Shown here piece after piece: positions 54,549-63,538 of a stretch of DNA of 64,000 nt; position 1 is the stretch's first letter, and each line of letters starts with the position of its first letter. The stretch spans positions 35,231 to 99,230 of the forward strand of contig CAKRIN010000009.1 in NCBI GenBank assembly GCA_934343805.1. Direction: 5' to 3'. A program made the translations under genes and the position numbers. Under the pieces are notes generated by a model. The model searched no databases and was not told the origin of the DNA. It was given only the letters and a program-made list of their open reading frames with translations. Source of the stretch: an uncultured Lachnospira sp. (GTDB lineage Bacteria > Bacillota > Clostridia > Lachnospirales > Lachnospiraceae).

Positions 54549-55886
54549 TTATGCATAATTCTTTTTCTGGCTCTCTTCATAGGCTTTATCTGCCTCTTCA
54601 ATCTTTTTATTGACTAATTCTGCATATTCTCCGTCAATTTTTGACTCATCTGCATATTTTTCTGCATCAAATGTATTAAAGTACGCAAGTTCTTCCTGTG
54701 TCGGTTCTGTCACTGCATTTTCAGTTATATCAAGTGCTGCCCTCTTGGCAAATACAAGGCTTTCAAGAAGCGAATTGCTTGCAAGCCTGTTTCTTCCATG
54801 AACCCCGTTGCACGCAGTCTCTCCTACCGCATACAGATTATCCATTGTTGTTCTGCTCTCATGGTCTACCTTGATTCCTCCCATGAAATAATGCTGTGCA
54901 GGAACAACCGGAATACATTCCTTAAATGGATCATATCCCTTATCAAGACAATGCTGCACTATATTAGGAAAATGCGTCTTTAATTCCTCTTCTGGAATTG
55001 TCCTTAAGTCTTCCCATACAAAATCTGTATTATCCTTTGCCATCTGCTTTCTAATCTCTTCTGTAAGCAGGTCTCTTGGAAGCAGCTCATTAACAAATCT
55101 GTTACCATTCTTATCATAAAGCTTTGCGCCCTCGCCTCTTACTGATTCAGATATAAGAAAGCTTCTGTCCTCCTCTTTATCAGAGTAAAATGTTGTTGGG
55201 TGAATCTGGACATAATTGATATCTTTTAATTCTACACCATGTTTTATTGCAATGGCTATTGCATCACCTGTAAGATGTCTGAAATTAGTTGAATGTCTGT
55301 ATAGCCCTCCAATTCCACCTGTGGCAAGCACAACATCTGAAGTCTCTACCTTCACAAGTTTTCCATCTTCAGTTCTTATAACTGCGCCAAGACATCTGTT
55401 ATCCCTGCTTATTATATCAAGCAGTCTTGTGTATTCCATAATCGTCACATTAGGAAGTGTTCTCACCTTCTCTAACAGATGGCTTGTTATCTCTTTGCCT
55501 GTTACATCTTTGTGAAATATTATTCTGTTAGATGAGTGTGCTCCTTCTCTTGTATATGCAAGACTTCCATCAGCTTCTCTTGCAAATCTTGCACCACATG
55601 CAACAAGATCTTTTACAACCTCTGCTGATGAACGGATCATTATTTCAACGGACTTCTTATCATTTTCATAATGACCGGCCTTCATTGTATCTTCAAAATA
55701 ACTGTCATAATCTTCTTCACATTTTAACATGCACATACCGCCCTGTGCGAGAAATGAATCACTGCTCTCACAATCAGACTTGGTTATCATAAGTATGTTC
55801 TTATCAGCAGGCAGATTCATTGCCATATAAAGGCCTGAACAACCACATCCGGCTATCAGCACATCTGTTTTAATTGTTTTATTCAT
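54549..55886 (-). CDS. nadB: L-aspartate oxidase
   Basis: 445 aa from ATG 55886, with GGAGG six nucleotides upstream. The FAD-binding start (TDVLIAGCGCSGLYMAMNLP), HSSNRIIFHKDVTGKEI, the VLATGGIGGLYRHSTN strand and the HYFMGGIKVD and GRNRLASNSLLESLVF motifs are all present. It oxidises aspartate to iminoaspartate for NadA. In anaerobes fumarate can serve as the acceptor. It is slightly shorter than the E. coli enzyme at the C-terminus. Confidence 0.96.
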   Translation of the reverse strand: MNKTIKTDVLIAGCGCSGLYMAMNLPADKNILMITKSDCESSDSFLAQGGMCMLKCEEDYDSYFEDTMKAGHYENDKKSVEIMIRSSAEVVKDLVACGARFAREADGSLAYTREGAHSSNRIIFHKDVTGKEITSHLLEKVRTLPNVTIMEYTRLLDIISRDNRCLGAVIRTEDGKLVKVETSDVVLATGGIGGLYRHSTNFRHLTGDAIAIAIKHGVELKDINYVQIHPTTFYSDKEEDRSFLISESVRGEGAKLYDKNGNRFVNELLPRDLLTEEIRKQMAKDNTDFVWEDLRTIPEEELKTHFPNIVQHCLDKGYDPFKECIPVVPAQHYFMGGIKVDHESRTTMDNLYAVGETACNGVHGRNRLASNSLLESLVFAKRAALDITENAVTEPTQEELAYFNTFDAEKYADESKIDGEYAELVNKKIEEADKAYEESQKKNYA

Positions 55887-55927
55887 GGGATACCTCCATT
55901 CTTTCTGCTCCATATCAGATATCTGTC

Positions 55928-56833
55928 TTACTTAGCAAGTTCCAACATTCTTGTAAGCGGCTTCATTGCTTTCTGTGCAACTTCTTCATCAACAAATACT
56001 TCGTTGTTTTCCTGCTCAAGCACATCAAGTACTTTATCCAGAGTTACCATCTTCATGTTGACGCATACCTGATCTGGCTTTAATGTGTACAGTTTCTTTC
56101 CCGGAGCTTTCTTTCTTATCTCTCCAAATACACCATCTACTGTTGCTATTATAAATTCTTCATTATCTGTATCTACTACATAATCGATAATTCCTGATGT
56201 ACTTCCTATGTAATCAGCATATTTAAGCACTTCCTCTGTACATTCTGGATGTGCTGCAAGCTTTGCCTGTGGATACTTCTTCTTAGTCTCAATAACCATA
56301 TCCTCTGTTATTGCAACATGTCTTGGGCAGAAGCCTTTATTAAGAATCACATTTTTCTCTGGAACCTGCTTAGCAACGAATCTTCCAAGATTCTGGTCAG
56401 GAATAAAGAATATATTCTTATTAGGAAGATTCTTTACTATCTTTACTGCATTGGATGATGTTACACATACGTCTGAATATGTCTTTAATTCTGCTGTTGA
56501 ATTAATGTAACAGACTACAGCCAGGTCGTCATACTGCTCTCTCATCTTAAGAATCTCTTCCTTTGTTGCCATATGTGCCATCGGGCAGTCAGCTCCCGGC
56601 TCTGGCATAAGGACTTTCTTTTCCGGATTAAGAATCTTGGCACTCTCTCCCATGAATTCAACACCTGCGAACACTATAATATCCTGATCTACCTTCGTAG
56701 CTACTTTACTAAGATAAAATGAATCTCCAACATAATCTGCCACTTCCTGAACATCCTCATCTACATAATAATGTGCAAGAATAACTGCATTTTTTTCTTT
56801 TTTTAATTTTAAAATATCGCTTGTTACTGACAT
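55928..56833 (-). CDS. nadA: Quinolinate synthase
   Basis: 301 aa, the short type without a C-terminal CXXCXXC. The three ligands of the 4Fe-4S cluster are Cys83 (GADC), Cys169 (KGFC) and Cys257 (DQVC). It condenses iminoaspartate and dihydroxyacetone phosphate to quinolinate. First gene of nadA-nadB-nadC-niaR, with a promoter and repeated TTTACAT sites upstream. Confidence 0.97.
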   Translation of the reverse strand: MSVTSDILKLKKEKNAVILAHYYVDEDVQEVADYVGDSFYLSKVATKVDQDIIVFAGVEFMGESAKILNPEKKVLMPEPGADCPMAHMATKEEILKMREQYDDLAVVCYINSTAELKTYSDVCVTSSNAVKIVKNLPNKNIFFIPDQNLGRFVAKQVPEKNVILNKGFCPRHVAITEDMVIETKKKYPQAKLAAHPECTEEVLKYADYIGSTSGIIDYVVDTDNEEFIIATVDGVFGEIRKKAPGKKLYTLKPDQVCVNMKMVTLDKVLDVLEQENNEVFVDEEVAQKAMKPLTRMLELAK

Positions 56834-56855
56834 ATTACTTCTCCAATCGTTGTTG

Positions 56856-56965
56856 TTTACATATGCTTGACTTGTGTTTTACATACATTGCGTTAGAGTA
56901 TACCACGAATGTTTACATGTGACAAGACAGTTGTAATATTTTCTGTACACCTAGTGTAAAGATCA
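56856..56965 (-). promoter_or_regulatory. nadA: nadA promoter and candidate NiaR sites
   Basis: Minus strand TTGTCA (56920-56925) - 17 nt - TATACT (56897-56902). TTTACAT occurs at 56856-56862, 56878-56884 and 56912-56918, the last inside the promoter spacer, and TACACCTAGTGTA (an interrupted palindrome) lies near 56946-56958. These are plausible repressor sites; I do not match them to a verified NiaR consensus. Confidence 0.5.
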
Positions 56966-56999
56966 TGTCTGATACATATTTCCGATGAGTGCAAAAAAG

Positions 57000-57036
57000 C
57001 CCCGGAGAAATCATTTCTTCACTGATTTCTCCGGGG
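57000..57036 (-). terminator. Terminator of the metal-efflux operon
   Basis: CCCCGGAGAAATCA (57000-57013) pairs perfectly with TGATTTCTCCGGGG (57023-57036); leftward it ends in CTTTTTT. The 160 bases between it and the ArsR gene contain no convincing gene. Confidence 0.9.
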
Positions 57037-57199
57037 ACTTCTCATTATAATTTTGTATCCTGACTGTCACATTTTGCCTACTAATATTACATTTTAATAT
57101 ATTTAGCAGGTTTTGCAGCTTTCGTAACTAATATCATGCGTTATCCATGCAGCAAGTCGGACAATCAATAACTTTCTGAAGCTTCAATCATATCAAGAC

Positions 57200-57559
57200 T
57201 TACAAATCTTCCTCAATATGTTCTCTTCCCTGCGCAATTATGCTTCGTACATGATCGTCTGCAAGTGAATAGAATATTGATTTACCTTCTCTTCTGTTCT
57301 TTACTAACTTATTCTGCTTTAATATCCTTAGCTGATGAGATATTGCTGACTGTGTCATATTGAGAGCCTGCGCTAAGTCACATACGCACACTTCTGCCTC
57401 AAATAATACATACAATATTCTTATTCTTGTTGAATCACCGAATACCTTGAATAATTCAGCAAGGTCGTATAATTCGTTCTCATCTGGCATTGTTTCATTC
57501 ACTATCTTTAATAATTCCTCGTGTACTTCTACTGACTCACAGCATTCACAATCTGCCAT
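57200..57559 (-). CDS. ArsR/SmtB-family metal-responsive repressor (CadC/CzrA-like)
   Basis: 119 aa. Winged-helix core with VFGDSTRIRILYVL, the metal-site segment EVCVCDLAQALNM and the recognition helix TQSAISHQLRILK. An N-terminal CECC and the C-V-C of the alpha-3 helix suggest a CadC-type thiolate site for Cd, Pb or Zn; a C-terminal DDHVRSIIAQGREHIEE can provide a second (alpha-5) site. It probably represses its own operon through the palindrome at 59784-59805. Confidence 0.92.
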   Translation of the reverse strand: MADCECCESVEVHEELLKIVNETMPDENELYDLAELFKVFGDSTRIRILYVLFEAEVCVCDLAQALNMTQSAISHQLRILKQNKLVKNRREGKSIFYSLADDHVRSIIAQGREHIEEDL

Positions 57560-57575
57560 TATATTACCTCTTTCT

Positions 57576-59471
57576 TTATAAGTTCTTTACAAACAATGCT
57601 CTTATTGCGTTGATTACAGCTATTACCATTACTCCTACATCTGCGAATATTGCTACCCACATGTTGGCTATACCTAATGCACCAAGCACTAAGCATATAA
57701 GCTTTACACCTATTGCAAAATAAATGTTCTCGTAAACAATTCTCAAGCATTTTCTTGATATCTTTATTGCCTTAGATATCTTTAACGGATCATCGTCCAT
57801 TAATACTATATCAGCAGCTTCTATAGCAGCATCACTTCCTAATGCGCCCATTGCTATTCCAATATCTGCTCTTGAAAGTACAGGGGCATCATTAATACCA
57901 TCACCCACAAATGCAAGCTTTTCTTTCGATTTCTTCTGGGCTAGTAATTCTTCAACCTTGGAAACCTTATCTGCTGGAAGTAATTCACTGAATACAGCAT
58001 CTATATCAAGTTCCTTTGCGACAGCATCTGCTACATTCTTAGCGTCACCCGTAAGCATTACTGTCTTATGAACTCCTGCTTTCTTAAGTTCTTCTATAGC
58101 CTGCTTTGCATGAGGCTTTAACAGGTCTGATATAAGTATAAGTCCTGAATATACTCCGTCAACTGCCACATGAACCTGAGTTCCGACCTCGTTACATTCT
58201 GCATATTCAATACCAAGTCTTCTCATAAGCTTTCTGTTACCTGCTGCCACTTCATGTCCTGACACATTAGCTTTAACACCTTCGCCGCTGACTTCCTCGA
58301 CATCAGTAACCAGTGTCTTGTCAATCTCACTTCCATAGGCCTTCTGCAGACTCTTGCTTATAGGATGTGTTGAATAGCTTTCCGCAAATGCAGCATATTT
58401 AATAAGTTCGTCCTGGTCAATAGTATTATTGTATACACCACTGACCTCAAATACTCCCTGTGTCATAGTTCCTGTCTTATCAAATACAACTACATCAGTC
58501 TCTGCAAGAGCTTCAAGATAACTTGAACCCTTTACAAGAATGCCCTGATTACTAGCGCCACCGATTCCGGCAAAAAAACTAAGCGGAATACTGATGACAA
58601 GTGCACAAGGGCAGCTTATTACTAAAAATGTAAGTGCTCTGTATATCCACACTCCCCACTGAGGAGATATTCCAAGGAATATCATGCTTACAAGCGGTGG
58701 GATTATAGCAAGTGCCAGTGCACCATAACAGACTGCTGGTGTATATATCTTGGCAAATTTACTAATGAAATTCTCTGAACGTGACTTCTTGGAACTTGCG
58801 TTCTCAACAAGATCAAGTATCTTGGATACTGTAGACTCGCCAAATTCCTTAGTTGTGCGGATCTTAAGCACACCTGACATATTAATACAACCGCTTATTA
58901 CCTCATCACCAGCCTTTGCCTGTCTAGGAAGGCTTTCACCTGTAAGTGCGCTTGTATTAAGTGTTGTACTACCCTCTTCAATAATACCATCAATAGGAAC
59001 TTTCTCTCCTGGCTGAACAACAATAATTGTGCCAACCTCGACCTCATCAGGATCCACCTGCTCAAGCTTACCATCTACCTCAATGTTAGCATAATCAGGT
59101 CTGATATCCATAAGCTCGCTTATGTTCTTACGGCTCTTTCCAACTGCAATATTCTGGAACAGCTCACCAATCTGGTAAAAGAGCATAACCGCAATAGCTT
59201 CAGTAAAATCGCCATCATCCACAAGTGCAATTATAATCGCACCGACAGTTGCAACTGCCATAAGAAAATTCTCATCAAATACCTGCTTGTTAAGAATTCC
59301 CTTAACCGCTTTTCTTAAAATGTCATATCCAATAACAACATATGGAACCATGTACATTATAAAAAGAATAACTGTAGGAATATCAACAAATGCGCTTAAA
59401 ATCTTGAAGCCAATCATAAGAACAGCAGCAATAATGATTCTTATAAGCATCTTTTTCTGCTTTTTATTCAT
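57576..59471 (-). CDS. Heavy-metal P1B-type ATPase (CadA/ZntA-like)
   Basis: 631 aa. The transmembrane metal motif is SCPCALVIS, the phosphorylation site DKTGTMTQ and the hinge GDGINDAPVL. Typical TGES is present. There is no N-terminal HMA domain; a separate 72-aa HMA protein encoded just upstream probably takes that role. It exports Zn, Cd or Pb across the membrane; the ArsR gene downstream with CadC-like cysteines supports this. Order HMA-ATPase-regulator implies one operon. Confidence 0.94.
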   Translation of the reverse strand: MNKKQKKMLIRIIIAAVLMIGFKILSAFVDIPTVILFIMYMVPYVVIGYDILRKAVKGILNKQVFDENFLMAVATVGAIIIALVDDGDFTEAIAVMLFYQIGELFQNIAVGKSRKNISELMDIRPDYANIEVDGKLEQVDPDEVEVGTIIVVQPGEKVPIDGIIEEGSTTLNTSALTGESLPRQAKAGDEVISGCINMSGVLKIRTTKEFGESTVSKILDLVENASSKKSRSENFISKFAKIYTPAVCYGALALAIIPPLVSMIFLGISPQWGVWIYRALTFLVISCPCALVISIPLSFFAGIGGASNQGILVKGSSYLEALAETDVVVFDKTGTMTQGVFEVSGVYNNTIDQDELIKYAAFAESYSTHPISKSLQKAYGSEIDKTLVTDVEEVSGEGVKANVSGHEVAAGNRKLMRRLGIEYAECNEVGTQVHVAVDGVYSGLILISDLLKPHAKQAIEELKKAGVHKTVMLTGDAKNVADAVAKELDIDAVFSELLPADKVSKVEELLAQKKSKEKLAFVGDGINDAPVLSRADIGIAMGALGSDAAIEAADIVLMDDDPLKISKAIKISRKCLRIVYENIYFAIGVKLICLVLGALGIANMWVAIFADVGVMVIAVINAIRALFVKNL

Positions 59472-59511
59472 ATTCTACTCCAATCTGCCGGAATAATCTC
59501 ACAGCTTTAGA

Positions 59512-59730
59512 TTACAGATATATCTCGCAATCATCTTCTACTTTCTTACAGTTCTTAAGTACATCCTGCATAACAGCCTTAGGATCCTGTCCGTCCTCAA
59601 ACTCAACAATCATCTTAAGTGCCATGAAATTAACAGTAGCGTCCTTAACTCCTGCTGTATTCTTAGCAGCATCTTCCATCTTATTAGCGCAGTTAGCACA
59701 ATCAACATCAATCTTATAAGTCTTCTTCAT
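59512..59730 (-). CDS. Heavy-metal-associated (HMA) domain protein
   Basis: 72 aa from ATG 59730, with AAAGGAG and a 6-nt spacer. The motif DCANCANKMEDA supplies a CXXC metal site in the usual first loop of the ferredoxin-like fold. The acidic tail (EDGQD, EDDCEIYL) with a further cysteine is somewhat unusual. It acts as a small metal chaperone or detached N-domain for the ATPase. Confidence 0.9.
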   Translation of the reverse strand: MKKTYKIDVDCANCANKMEDAAKNTAGVKDATVNFMALKMIVEFEDGQDPKAVMQDVLKNCKKVEDDCEIYL

Positions 59731-59783
59731 AATAATCTCCTTTAAATAAAATAGATTCATTGATTAATCGAAACTCTTTCATA

Positions 59784-59838
59784 TGAACATTCATTCATAT
59801 GTTCAATGTCATTATAACACCTATAAAACTTCTGTCAA
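59784..59838 (-). promoter_or_regulatory. Promoter and ArsR-type operator of the metal-efflux operon
   Basis: Consensus TTGACA (59833-59838) - 16 nt - TATAAT (59811-59816) on the minus strand. Just downstream lies TGAACAT-N8-ATGTTCA (59784-59805), an inverted repeat of the length bound by ArsR/SmtB dimers. The -35 box lies within the last codons of the upstream SGNH gene. Confidence 0.8.
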
Positions 59839-60447
59839 CAAAAAATCACTATATTTTTCTGCAAATATTCTATGTCCTTCTTCATCAAGATGCTGTCTGT
59901 CAATCTCGCTTGGCACAGCAACACTGGCTGCATCAAAATAATAAAATCCGTTCTCTTTTGCCACCTTCTTATATTCCCTTGCTAGCTGCTTTGAAACATT
60001 CTCCGAACTTTCATTAAATTCAGGATCAAATCCGTCATCACCAACACCTTTCCCAAGGAGTATCGGAGAAACTATTACAATCTTTGCCTGTTCTCCGGCT
60101 GTCTCTTTAGCCTTTCTTGCAACTGCTTCCATCCCCTTTGCTATTGCTGCAGCATCAGCATGAAATTCCGTCTTGCAGTCATTCGTTCCAAGCATGATAG
60201 ATACAACATCTACAGGTTTATGCGATTCTACAACCACCCCGATAAGGTCAATGCCTTTTCTCGCATCTCTTACAGCATCTGGAAATATCGTTGTTCTTCC
60301 GCACAATCCTTCTTCAATAACATTATATTCACTTCCAAGTATTTTAGATATTCTTCCTGTCCATCTCACATCAAAATCATATCTTCCTGACTTATCAGGC
60401 TTATATCCGTAAGTATTAGAATCTCCAAAAAACAAAATATTTCTCAT
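59821..60447 (-). CDS. SGNH/GDSL hydrolase (small esterase)
   Basis: 208 aa from ATG 60447, with GGAGG eight nucleotides upstream. Block I FFGDSNTYGY puts the nucleophile at Ser10, block III is LGTNDCK and the C-terminal Asp-His pair lies in DRQHLDEEGH. No signal peptide, so cytoplasmic. It resembles arylesterase/acylhydrolase-type SGNH enzymes; the substrate is not known. A promoter with an inverted repeat lies upstream. Confidence 0.88.
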   Translation of the reverse strand: MRNILFFGDSNTYGYKPDKSGRYDFDVRWTGRISKILGSEYNVIEEGLCGRTTIFPDAVRDARKGIDLIGVVVESHKPVDVVSIMLGTNDCKTEFHADAAAIAKGMEAVARKAKETAGEQAKIVIVSPILLGKGVGDDGFDPEFNESSENVSKQLAREYKKVAKENGFYYFDAASVAVPSEIDRQHLDEEGHRIFAEKYSDFLLTEVL

Positions 60448-60486
60448 CACCATATCCTCCCATATAATATCTATCATTTTCTATAT

Positions 60487-60537
60487 CATACTTGTTTGGT
60501 ATGTTTATATGTTATTACTCATAAGAGGATTTGTCAA
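60487..60537 (-). promoter_or_regulatory. Promoter and operator-like palindrome of the SGNH gene
   Basis: Minus strand TTGACA (60532-60537) - 17 nt - TAACAT (60509-60514). CATAC-N7-GTATG (60487-60503) covers the expected start of transcription, a place for a repressor. Confidence 0.5.
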
Positions 60538-60553
60538 CAATATTTTTACAAGC

Positions 60554-60606
60554 TGTGTGGGTGTCAGGACTGCCATATACACCCCTGTGCTCTTACAGCC
60601 CACACA
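60554..60606. repeat. Long-stem hairpin beside the palindromic element
   Basis: TGTGTGGG (60554-60561) pairs with CCCACACA (60599-60606). It lies next to, but outside, the 229-bp palindrome that follows. Confidence 0.5.
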
Positions 60607-60611
60607 CATAT

Positions 60612-60840
60612 AGCAGTAGGTTGTGTCAGGTACAGACTAACTACAAACTATGCGCATAATAAAAGCATTGAGCATGTATATAGTCTAGTGTACACGCGTC
60701 CATGGACGGACGCGTGAGCTGCCACGCACACGGATGTGCGTTGGCGGCGTAACGGACACATAAACCAATTACATTGCTCAATGCTTATTATTATGCAGCT
60801 TAGTTTGTCCGGAAGTCTTACCTAACACAACCCTACTGCT
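60612..60840. repeat. Second 229-bp imperfect palindrome
   Basis: AGCAGTAGGTTGTGTCAGGT at the left end pairs with ACCTAACACAACCCTACTGCT-type sequence at the right end, and CATAATAAAAGCATTGAGCA with TGCTCAATGCTTATTATTATG. Inner hairpins include ACGCGTCC/GGACGCGT (60694-60715) and CGCACA/TGTGCG. The right end covers the last codons of the RNase H gene. Same length as the element at 14830-15058 but no clear sequence similarity. Confidence 0.75.
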
Positions 60841-61448
60841 CTCTTTGCCAACCTGTCAGCCTCTTCATTACCTTCAACTCCTGAATGGCCTCTGACCTTC
60901 ACAAATCTAATGGTAATCTTTTCTTTTACCGACTGGATATAATTATAATATTCTATAGTTCCTTTTTTGTTTCTCTTCCATTCTCCTGCTGCCCATGCCT
61001 TGATACCTGCATAATCGTAGAATACAGAAACATCTTTAAGCCCTAATTCTGTTGCCTTTTGTATTGCAGCCATGCTTCCAAGAATCTCTCCCGCAACATT
61101 ACGCATAGATGCCATCTCTTTGTCGCTGCCATTACCTGACAGTTCGTATCTTACGCCATCATGCATAAGAAAACCGCCGTATCCATATACTCCGGTTGCA
61201 ATATTAAAAGATCCATCGACAAATGCATAATCATCATCAGGCATTACATCTTCCATATTGCCATTCCCGTTTTTTCCATTAATTTCCTGTACAGCCTCCT
61301 GCCCCATATAGGCCTTCGCCTCTTCCATGGATGTAAAGCTCTTATACTCAGCTGCCGGAAAACCATGTACATTCTTCTTACACTCATCCCATGTCTGGTA
61401 TATCCCGGGAACTTTTCCTACTCGCACAGCATAATATTTCTTAGCCAT
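60822..61448 (-). CDS. rnhA: Ribonuclease H1 with N-terminal viroplasmin domain
   Basis: 208 aa. Residues 1-50 (KYYAVRVGKVPGIYQTWDEC...FTSMEEAKAYM) form the hybrid-binding viroplasmin domain; residues about 70-208 form RNase H with catalytic Asp in FVDGSFN, Glu in AGEILGSMAAI, Asp in FYDYAGI and the last acid in GNEEADRLAK. It cleaves RNA in RNA-DNA hybrids. Its last six codons (AVGLC and stop) are part of the palindromic element, so the C-terminus may have been altered by its insertion. Confidence 0.95.
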   Translation of the reverse strand: MAKKYYAVRVGKVPGIYQTWDECKKNVHGFPAAEYKSFTSMEEAKAYMGQEAVQEINGKNGNGNMEDVMPDDDYAFVDGSFNIATGVYGYGGFLMHDGVRYELSGNGSDKEMASMRNVAGEILGSMAAIQKATELGLKDVSVFYDYAGIKAWAAGEWKRNKKGTIEYYNYIQSVKEKITIRFVKVRGHSGVEGNEEADRLAKRAVGLC

Positions 61449-61482
61449 ATATTCCTCACCTATTCACACATTTAATATGCAG

Positions 61483-62763
61483 TTAATATACTCTTATCAC
61501 ACCTGCAATTTCTTTAACCACTGAAAGTCCGTCAAAAACTGTCATTGCATCATTAAAATTCTTTTCTGCAACGTCATCTGTGATAATAACAAGTTCTGCC
61601 ACTCCATCCTTACGGCTCTTCTGGACTACCTGTGCAATACTTACATCATTATTTCCAAGTACACTTGCAATATTTGCAAGAACTCCCTGTTTGTCTAATG
61701 CTTCTATTCTTAAGAAGAATTTGCTCTTAGTTTCAGATATATCCTTAACATTAAGCTTTTTATAACATGAGCAGCCAATCTTGCCACATGAGCCATGAAC
61801 AATATTACGGCAGACATCAATTATATCTCCCATAACAGCAGAAGCTGTTGGCATCTGTCCTGCACCTCTTCCCATAAACATAGTATCATCACTAGCATCT
61901 CCACGAACAAATACTGCATTAAATGAATCTCTTACTGTAGCAAGCGGATGATTCTCATCTATAAGCATAGGGTGAACCTTAACTTCAATTCCATCTTCTG
62001 TATTTCTTGCAAGACCGAGAAGCTTGATAACATAGCCGAATTCCTTGGCATATTTGATATCTTCTGCAGTAATCTTAGTGATACCCTCTGTATATACCTG
62101 GTTAAATGTTACCCTTGAATTAAATGCAATTGATGACATAATAGCCATCTTTCGTCCTGCATCATATCCTTCAACATCTGCTGTTGGATCTGCTTCTGCA
62201 TAACCTAGTTCTGTAGCCTTGGCAAGAGCATCCTTGTAATTCATTCCTGACTCTGTCATCTTGGTAAGGATATAATTAGTTGTTCCGTTAACAATACCAA
62301 TAATCTCTGTGATATTGTTACCTGCCATGCTCTGCTTTAATGGTCTTATTATAGGTATAGCACCTGCAACTGCCGCTTCAAACTGAAGATCAGCATGCAT
62401 TCTGTCTGCTGTTCCCATAATTTCCTCTCCGCACTCCGCAAGAAGATCCTTATTAGCTGTTACGACCTGCTTTCCAGCATTAAGAGCCTCCAGTATATAT
62501 TGTCTTGCTGGTTCAATACCACCCATAAGTTCTATGACAATCTCTATTTCTTTATCTTCTATGATATCTTTCCAGTTGTCTGTAAGTAATTGTCTGTCTA
62601 TTGGATCTCTGTCTTTAGCAAGATTTCTCACAAGAACCTTCTTAATTACAAGTTCTGCTCCCGTTTTACTAACAACATCTTCTTTCATACTCTGGCATAA
62701 CTTATATACTCCGGTTCCAACTGTTCCTGCTCCTAATATTGCTGCGTAGATCTTTCTGCTCAT
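61483..62763 (-). CDS. hom: Homoserine dehydrogenase
   Basis: 426 aa from ATG 62763. NAD(P)-binding GAGTVGTGVYKL, the conserved ANKDLLAECGEEI, GIVNGTTNYILTKM and AEADPTADVEGYDAGRKMAI motifs are clear. A C-terminal ACT domain (about 355-426) suggests feedback control by threonine. It reduces aspartate beta-semialdehyde to homoserine. The ribosome site (AGAGAAAG) is weak; an in-frame ATG at 62781 is less likely. Confidence 0.96.
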   Translation of the reverse strand: MSRKIYAAILGAGTVGTGVYKLCQSMKEDVVSKTGAELVIKKVLVRNLAKDRDPIDRQLLTDNWKDIIEDKEIEIVIELMGGIEPARQYILEALNAGKQVVTANKDLLAECGEEIMGTADRMHADLQFEAAVAGAIPIIRPLKQSMAGNNITEIIGIVNGTTNYILTKMTESGMNYKDALAKATELGYAEADPTADVEGYDAGRKMAIMSSIAFNSRVTFNQVYTEGITKITAEDIKYAKEFGYVIKLLGLARNTEDGIEVKVHPMLIDENHPLATVRDSFNAVFVRGDASDDTMFMGRGAGQMPTASAVMGDIIDVCRNIVHGSCGKIGCSCYKKLNVKDISETKSKFFLRIEALDKQGVLANIASVLGNNDVSIAQVVQKSRKDGVAELVIITDDVAEKNFNDAMTVFDGLSVVKEIAGVIRVY

Positions 62764-62790
62764 TACTTTCTCTGCCCTCATTTCTGTATA

Positions 62791-63396
62791 TTATTTCATA
62801 TCAACCGCATCCATCTGGTCTTTTATGTTGGATATTGCCTTTCCCGCTTTCTTTGTTACTGAAACAATTCTCATAAGAGATATAAAATCCCATAATCCTT
62901 CTACCATAAGTGCAATTCCAATAAATACTGTAAGTGCTGTTGTTGTAGAAAATGGATTTAACAGCGCTATCACGCCAATAACAACCATAACTACAGCACC
63001 TATCAGCTCAATCCACCATTTGTCTGACTGAAGATGATAGAAATCAACTGCATACTGTAACTTAAGTATTCCATCAACAATAATTATTATAGCAAGTGCT
63101 GTTCCGAGGAACACCCCTATAACCTGAGGTTTGATTACAAAAAACATTCCAAATGCCAAAAGCGTAACTCCCTGGACAAGTCCATATGATCCAAGTACTT
63201 CATTACCTGCAATCCTGAAATAATTAATTAATCTGAGCACTCCCCATACACATAGTGCAACTCCAATTGCCTTGCATATTATTTCCTGTGATGCTGCCGG
63301 AAATATTACCAGAAACAGTCCTAACACAAATAATGCAACGGCTACTATTATTATTTCCAGTTTTATTGTTTTCAACTTCTTATAAATACCATTCAT
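62791..63396 (-). CDS. DUF308/HdeD-family membrane protein
   Basis: 201 aa from ATG 63396 with AGGAG nine nucleotides upstream. Six hydrophobic segments in three pairs, with repeated GVxxLxxPxxxxxxL-type phrases, fit DUF308 (HdeD-like). The C-terminal tail is cytoplasmic and charged. Function unknown; it lies nine or so codons upstream of hom, probably in one transcript. Confidence 0.85.
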   Translation of the reverse strand: MNGIYKKLKTIKLEIIIVAVALFVLGLFLVIFPAASQEIICKAIGVALCVWGVLRLINYFRIAGNEVLGSYGLVQGVTLLAFGMFFVIKPQVIGVFLGTALAIIIIVDGILKLQYAVDFYHLQSDKWWIELIGAVVMVVIGVIALLNPFSTTTALTVFIGIALMVEGLWDFISLMRIVSVTKKAGKAISNIKDQMDAVDMK

Positions 63397-63440
63397 AATT
63401 TCCATCTCCTTACATTTTTGGGTTTCTTCATTATACACAA

Positions 63441-63500
63441 AAAAGAACACCACTTCAAGATATGCATATTATATGCTCTTATCTGTCGGTGATGTTCTTT
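63441..63500. terminator. Terminator with long loop
   Basis: AAAAGAACACCAC (63441-63453) pairs with GGTGATGTTCTTT (63488-63500) with one bulge; it ends the membrane-protein gene to the right. Confidence 0.7.
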
Positions 63501-63538
63501 ATTATTAATTATTCAATCATTAAATTCTGCTTATCAGA

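Noticed and set aside
57045-57190. Short cysteine-containing frame (DCPTCCMDNA) after the ArsR gene
   Set aside because: Only a TTG start without a ribosome site and fewer than 20 codons; interesting in a metal operon but not supportable.
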